The notes under the pieces: generated by a model
Seen by the model: the letters and a program-made list of their open reading frames with translations, nothing else
The model's database searches: none
Told to the model about the DNA's origin: nothing
From: Thermoprotei archaeon
GTDB taxonomy: Archaea; Thermoproteota; Thermoprotei; Gearchaeales; WAQG01
DNA: 64,000 nt
Direction of reading: 5' to 3'
NCBI GenBank assembly: GCA_038881895.1
Contig: JAVZOV010000003.1
Location: forward strand, 318,916-382,915
Program-made: the position numbers and the translations under genes
Shown here: positions 60,380 to 64,000 of the stretch, piece by piece
Layout of the letters: the number at the start of each line of letters is the position of its first letter
Numbering within the stretch: the stretch's first letter is position 1

Positions 60380-61377
60380 CGTTTCATCATCTCCTTAAAC
60401 CACTCTATGGTATAACTTAAACCATTATTCAATGATACTTTAGGTTCCCAATTTAAAAGCTTTCTAGCCTTAGAAATATCAGGGCTTCTCCTTCTAGGAT
60501 CATCAGGCCTAGAATGAAGAAAAATAATCTCAGATTGTGAATTCGTTAACTTCTTTATGAGATGGGCTAATTCTAAGATTGTTATTTCATGCGGATTCCC
60601 AAAATTCATTACCTCACCCCTACATTCTTCACAGATCATAAACTTTAACAATCCAACAACCATGTCAGAGACATAGCAGAAACTCCTTGTTTGTTTCCCA
60701 TCACCATGAACAGTTATTGGTTCATACCTCAATGCCTGTATAATAAACTTCGGAATCACTCTTGCATATTCTACGTTGATGTCAAGTCTTGGACCAAACG
60801 TATTGAAAATACGCGCAATTCTTACATCAACGTTATACTGTCTAAAATAAGCCATGCATAACGCCTCACCAAACCTCTTTGATTCATCATAACAACTTCT
60901 TAAACTAATTGGATTCACTTTACCCCAATAAGCCTCAGGTGTTGGAATTACCTCAGCATCACCATAAACTTCAGAAGTTGATAAATAAAGCAGGACAGAA
61001 TGATCCTTTCTAGCATTCTCAAGACACTTTAACAATCCAAGACTGTTTGGAAGCATCGCTTCAACAGGCCTTCTCATATAATCATCTGGTGACGGTAAAC
61101 TAGCACCATGTATTATGTAATCAAAACCATCAGGGCAAAACTCTGCAACATCAGCCTTTACAAAGGAGAAATTCTCAAAAGTCCCTAAATGTTTTATGTT
61201 TTCAATTTTACCAGTTGATAAATTATCAAGACATGTAACACGAGCGCCCAACCAAATTAAAGTCTCGCATAACCAACTACCTAAAAAACCTGCACCACCA
61301 GTTACGAGAACTTTCTTATCTTTTAATAACTTATGTGAAAGTTGACTTGTTATAAGTTTGGTTGTAACATCCATCAA
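60376..61377 (-). CDS. UDP-glucuronate decarboxylase (UDP-xylose synthase)-like
   Basis: A 333-residue extended SDR. KKVLVTGGAGFLGSWLCETL binds NAD, LPSPDDYMRRPVEAM near residue 92 is the S/A-P-x-Y segment of this group, YLSTSEVYGDAEVIP near 126, and RSCYDESKRFGEALCMAYFR near 155 with Tyr and Lys. These phrases match UXS more closely than 4,6-dehydratases. Together with ugd and galU it would yield UDP-xylose from UDP-glucose. It overlaps ugd by 4 bases and is 3 bases from galU. Confidence 0.85.
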   Translation of the reverse strand: MMDVTTKLITSQLSHKLLKDKKVLVTGGAGFLGSWLCETLIWLGARVTCLDNLSTGKIENIKHLGTFENFSFVKADVAEFCPDGFDYIIHGASLPSPDDYMRRPVEAMLPNSLGLLKCLENARKDHSVLLYLSTSEVYGDAEVIPTPEAYWGKVNPISLRSCYDESKRFGEALCMAYFRQYNVDVRIARIFNTFGPRLDINVEYARVIPKFIIQALRYEPITVHGDGKQTRSFCYVSDMVVGLLKFMICEECRGEVMNFGNPHEITILELAHLIKKLTNSQSEIIFLHSRPDDPRRRSPDISKARKLLNWEPKVSLNNGLSYTIEWFKEMMKR

Positions 61378-61380
61378 AAT

Positions 61381-62280
61381 TCACCTAAAAAACTTTGGTT
61401 CGCTCATGGGATTATGATTTTCTATCTTTTGCATATATTCATAGGATGATTTCATAGCCTCCCAATAAGTTTCTGGAGTACCAACATCAAGTCTAAGTTC
61501 CTCATCCTCCAATAAGGTCGCCACAACTTTCTTACCATTACTTATAAGTTTTTGTATTCCATCAGTAAGTTGTATCTCACCATTAATGTCAGGTTTTATG
61601 TTTTCTAACGAATCCATTATTGTTAAATTAAAAACGTAAAAGGGCATTATTGCAAAATTTGACGGGGACTCTCTCGGTTTTTCTATCACTTTTAACACCT
61701 TATACGTATCTTTTTTTAAATACTCCGTTATTGCAACACCATATTGTCTTGGGTCGCTAACTTTCTGTAACAAGAGTGTTGCATCAGCACTTTCCTCAAA
61801 GTGTATTTTTATCATTCTTTTAAGAAAATTATTATCCTTGGATATTATATAAGTATCACCCGCACAAACAATAAACGATTCATTACCTACGAATGGTTTT
61901 GCCATTAAGACTGCATGACCAAAACCTCTCGGCTCTGGTTGATTAACCCAAAGTATTGTTGAATTCTCTATCATATTATAAAAATTTATTAATTCTACTG
62001 TAAGGTTCGTTTTACCCTTATTGTTTAACTTTGTTATATAATCCCAGTCTGGTGTAAAATGATCTTCGATCGCTCTCTTACCTCTACCTACTACAAAGCA
62101 GAAATCCCTTATACCAATTTCATAAAGTTGTTCAAAGATTGCTTGTAACAAAGGTTTTAAAGTAAGACCTCTTGCACTTTTTACATAAACAGGTAACATT
62201 TCTTTTGGAAACTCCTTACTCATTGGGAGTAAACGAGTACCAAGTCCAGCAGCTGTAATGACTACTTTTCTAATACTCAT
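61381..62280 (-). CDS. galU: UTP-glucose-1-phosphate uridylyltransferase
   Basis: A 299-residue nucleotidyltransferase that makes UDP-glucose. KVVITAAGLGTRLLPMSKEF and PKEMLPVYVKSARGLTLKPL form the nucleotide site, VVGRGKRAIEDHFTPDW lies near residue 62, FIVCAGDTYIISKDNNFL near 134, VIEKPRESPSNFAIMPFYVF near 195, and NGEIQLTDGIQKLI near 230. It heads the UDP-sugar operon. It is the intact counterpart of the galU stub at 39951-40225. Confidence 0.93.
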   Translation of the reverse strand: MSIRKVVITAAGLGTRLLPMSKEFPKEMLPVYVKSARGLTLKPLLQAIFEQLYEIGIRDFCFVVGRGKRAIEDHFTPDWDYITKLNNKGKTNLTVELINFYNMIENSTILWVNQPEPRGFGHAVLMAKPFVGNESFIVCAGDTYIISKDNNFLKRMIKIHFEESADATLLLQKVSDPRQYGVAITEYLKKDTYKVLKVIEKPRESPSNFAIMPFYVFNLTIMDSLENIKPDINGEIQLTDGIQKLISNGKKVVATLLEDEELRLDVGTPETYWEAMKSSYEYMQKIENHNPMSEPKFFR

Positions 62281-62635
62281 ATCACAATACTTTGGAAGTA
62301 CAAGAATATGAATTTTTTGTTTTAGAACTGTCTAAAATATTATGATTCATTGCTCAGGTTATTTATTGCATAACAGAAGAATAACAATCCTCACTTCAAA
62401 CAAAGAGGTCAGATTCGCATTATGTTTATCTTTTTTCAGATTCTTTAGTATATTACTGAAATAGTATCTTTAACTAAAGTAGTGCAAATATCAAGAGAGA
62501 ACTATATGACTATTATTTTCAAAAGAGTTCAGATTAACCTTAATAAAATTATTTAAAATAGGACTATGCAAATTTATATGAATAACATTAAAATACTAGT
62601 GTTAATATTACATAGTGAGAAAGGGATGATTATTC
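62281..62635. other. Divergent promoter region between galU and a glycosyltransferase gene
   Basis: 355 bases of very A+T-rich DNA with no gene-like frame. Candidate TATA sites occur toward both genes. No strong repeat or hairpin was seen. Confidence 0.45.
62571..62580 (+). promoter_or_regulatory. Putative TATA box of the 62636 glycosyltransferase gene
   Basis: AATTTATATG lies about 55-65 bases before the ATG. GAAAGGGATGAT just before the start could serve as ribosome site. Confidence 0.35.
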
Positions 62636-63784
62636 ATGAGAGTTTTGTTTATCAATTCATTAGAACCTAATCATAGTGATTTTTATTTTCTTGGATTAAA
62701 AAAATTACTTGGTGAAAAGAACGTTGTTGAGTACCCATATAAACCTTTATATCACTGTTACATAGATAATGGTATATTAGTTGCTAAAGATCTTCAAGGT
62801 AAAATAGTTATCAGAGAAGAACCTAACTACGGTACTGTAAAATATGATTATGCGAAGGATTGGCAGGTACCTAAAATCTACTGTTTACTAGATTCTGGAA
62901 GATATGTTATTTCAGATTTCCCCGAGGTGACTGATTATGATTTAATTATTTGTAATTTTTTGAGAGGTAGTACACCACTAATTTTAAAGAAAATTCTTTT
63001 TCATGCGAATACTAAAATACCACCAATAATTTTTATTGATGGCGAAGATGATTTCTATGTAAGGAGTGTATACAAAGAAAAACGTATAGTTAGGTATTTT
63101 AAACGCGAAATACTTATTAGGACTCCTGAAATTTTTCACATGTATCTAGCATATTCCGCGAGACGCTATTTTTCAAAGATTATGCATAATTTGCCTAATT
63201 TCTATAATCCAAATTTATATTTCGATAAGCTTATTTATATTGCTTATAATGATCATCTCGTTAAAATGAATCCTTTAAATATGACAATTCCTGATTATGG
63301 ATTTAATCCAAATTATAATGATAAGATTTATGATATAAGTTTTGTTGCAAATTTAACAAGTCCATTAAGAATAAAAGTATACTATAAGTTACTAGAAATT
63401 TCAAGAAAGTATAAATTAAACTCTTTCCTTTATCTCGGAAGAAAATTTGCTACAGGAATCCCGTGGTCTAAATATGTAAAGATTATTGCCAAATCTAAAC
63501 TGTCCGTTTCAGTACCGGGTGGTAGTTTTGATACTGCTCGTTACTGGGAGATACCATATCATGGTACTGCTTTAATTTCATGGGAACCATGGATAAAGAT
63601 TCCTAACAACTTCATTGATGGAGAAAGTGCCATATTTTTTAGAAAAATTAATGAATTAGAGAAAAAGATATTAGATTACTTAAAATCTGACAAATGGGAA
63701 ACATTAGCAAGAAATGGAAGAAAACACTTTCTGCAAAATCATACACCTGAGAAAAGAGCGGAGTATATTTTATCAACAATTTAA
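62636..63784 (+). CDS. CgeB-like glycosyltransferase
   Basis: A 382-residue protein. RVLFINSLEPNHSDFYFLGL at the start, FPEVTDYDLIICNFLRG near residue 99, IIFIDGEDDFYVRSVYKE near 130 and a C-terminal donor-like half with VSVPGGSFDTARYWEIPYHG near residue 296, then GESAIFFRKINELEKKIL. The last motif, an acidic residue after a D-T-x-R-x-W/F-E pattern, is typical of the Glyco_trans_1_2/CgeB end. It is divergent from the nucleotide-sugar operon. Donor and acceptor are unknown. Confidence 0.65.
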   Translation: MRVLFINSLEPNHSDFYFLGLKKLLGEKNVVEYPYKPLYHCYIDNGILVAKDLQGKIVIREEPNYGTVKYDYAKDWQVPKIYCLLDSGRYVISDFPEVTDYDLIICNFLRGSTPLILKKILFHANTKIPPIIFIDGEDDFYVRSVYKEKRIVRYFKREILIRTPEIFHMYLAYSARRYFSKIMHNLPNFYNPNLYFDKLIYIAYNDHLVKMNPLNMTIPDYGFNPNYNDKIYDISFVANLTSPLRIKVYYKLLEISRKYKLNSFLYLGRKFATGIPWSKYVKIIAKSKLSVSVPGGSFDTARYWEIPYHGTALISWEPWIKIPNNFIDGESAIFFRKINELEKKILDYLKSDKWETLARNGRKHFLQNHTPEKRAEYILSTI

Positions 63785-63894
63785 AACTTAGTAAATTACA
63801 GAAAGATCGAGAAGAAAGTTTTGAAACCTAAGTTTTTAGTAAAATTTAAATTGGAATATTGAAAATAATGATGTAAGGAAAGAGTGGATCAGAA

Positions 63895-64000
63895 GTGTTA
63901 AATATCGCGAAGGAACCTTTAGTATCAATATTGTGGGTGAATTATAACAGCAAACGTATAATTAATATCGTTAAGAAATCGTTGAAAAGCATCAAGGATT
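63895..64000 (+). CDS. Glycosyltransferase GT2, N-terminal part (runs off window)
   Basis: A GTG start at 63895 gives LNIAKEPLVSILWVNYNSKR then IINIVKKSLKSIKD to the edge. EPLVSI-x-WVNYNS is the first strand of GT2 GT-A enzymes, as in the intact GT2 at 38281. Only 35 residues are visible. Confidence 0.65.
   Translation, partial: MLNIAKEPLVSILWVNYNSKRIINIVKKSLKSIKD

Noticed and set aside
1-64000. CRISPR array, rRNA operon, replication origin
   Set aside because: No regularly spaced direct repeats with spacers, no rRNA-like sequence and no origin-recognition-box array next to a cdc6/orc1 gene were seen.

Overview
The window is archaeal, most likely from the Thermoproteota or a related deep lineage. 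It carries a class I archaeal release factor (aRF1), an archaeal-type UMP kinase, a tRNA-Ala gene with the 3' CCA encoded, TATA boxes close to start codons, GTG and TTG starts, and many TnpB-type insertion sequence remains. The exact taxon cannot be read from the sequence alone.

Layout. 0-7.2 kb is a housekeeping block on the minus strand: aRF1 overlapping pyrH, and a tight ilvB-ilvN-ilvC-ilvD operon for branched-chain amino acid synthesis. 7.2-9 kb holds tRNA-Ala, two insertion sequence end relics and two small conserved proteins. 9-18 kb is a chain of overlapping plus-strand genes: one GT4 glycosyltransferase and four large GT-C-like membrane proteins, two of which share a perfect 86-bp block. 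18.2-44.1 kb is a long surface-glycan locus with many glycosyltransferases, SAM methyltransferases, NAD-dependent sugar epimerases and flippase genes. It is visibly mosaic: 18.2-22.4 kb looks richer in G+C. Many genes are broken: an N-truncated flippase, FkbM and methyltransferase fragments, a methyltransferase with an in-frame TGA, a galU stub, a frameshifted second flippase, a frameshifted GT2, and a collapsed rmlA-rmlC'-'rmlD cassette.

44-55.4 kb is an insertion sequence graveyard dominated by TnpB. It has one apparently complete TnpB-only element, one apparently complete element made of a small helix-turn-helix (HTH) gene overlapping tnpB and inserted in an ArsB/NhaD-like permease gene, two truncated copies of that HTH-tnpB unit in inverted orientation, and several TnpB C-terminal and end relics. 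Between them lie a ClC chloride channel, an archaeal ATPase with a tandem operator-like repeat, an intact flippase and a fragment of ribosomal protein L10e. 55.4-62.3 kb is an intact minus-strand nucleotide-sugar supply block: rmlA-rmlC-rmlB-rmlD (dTDP-L-rhamnose) and galU, UDP-glucuronate decarboxylase and UDP-glucose dehydrogenase (UDP-xylose). The window ends with a divergent glycosyltransferase and the start of a GT2 gene.

How it works together (inference): the 55-62 kb block makes activated rhamnose, glucuronate and xylose; the 9-42 kb glycosyltransferases assemble lipid-linked glycans; flippases and GT-C membrane enzymes move and transfer them at the cell surface. The most unusual observations are the repeated recombinase-less HTH-TnpB units, TnpB proteins with altered catalytic motifs, and a palindromic octamer (TAGCGCGC) found six times, always at gene junctions of the glycan locus.
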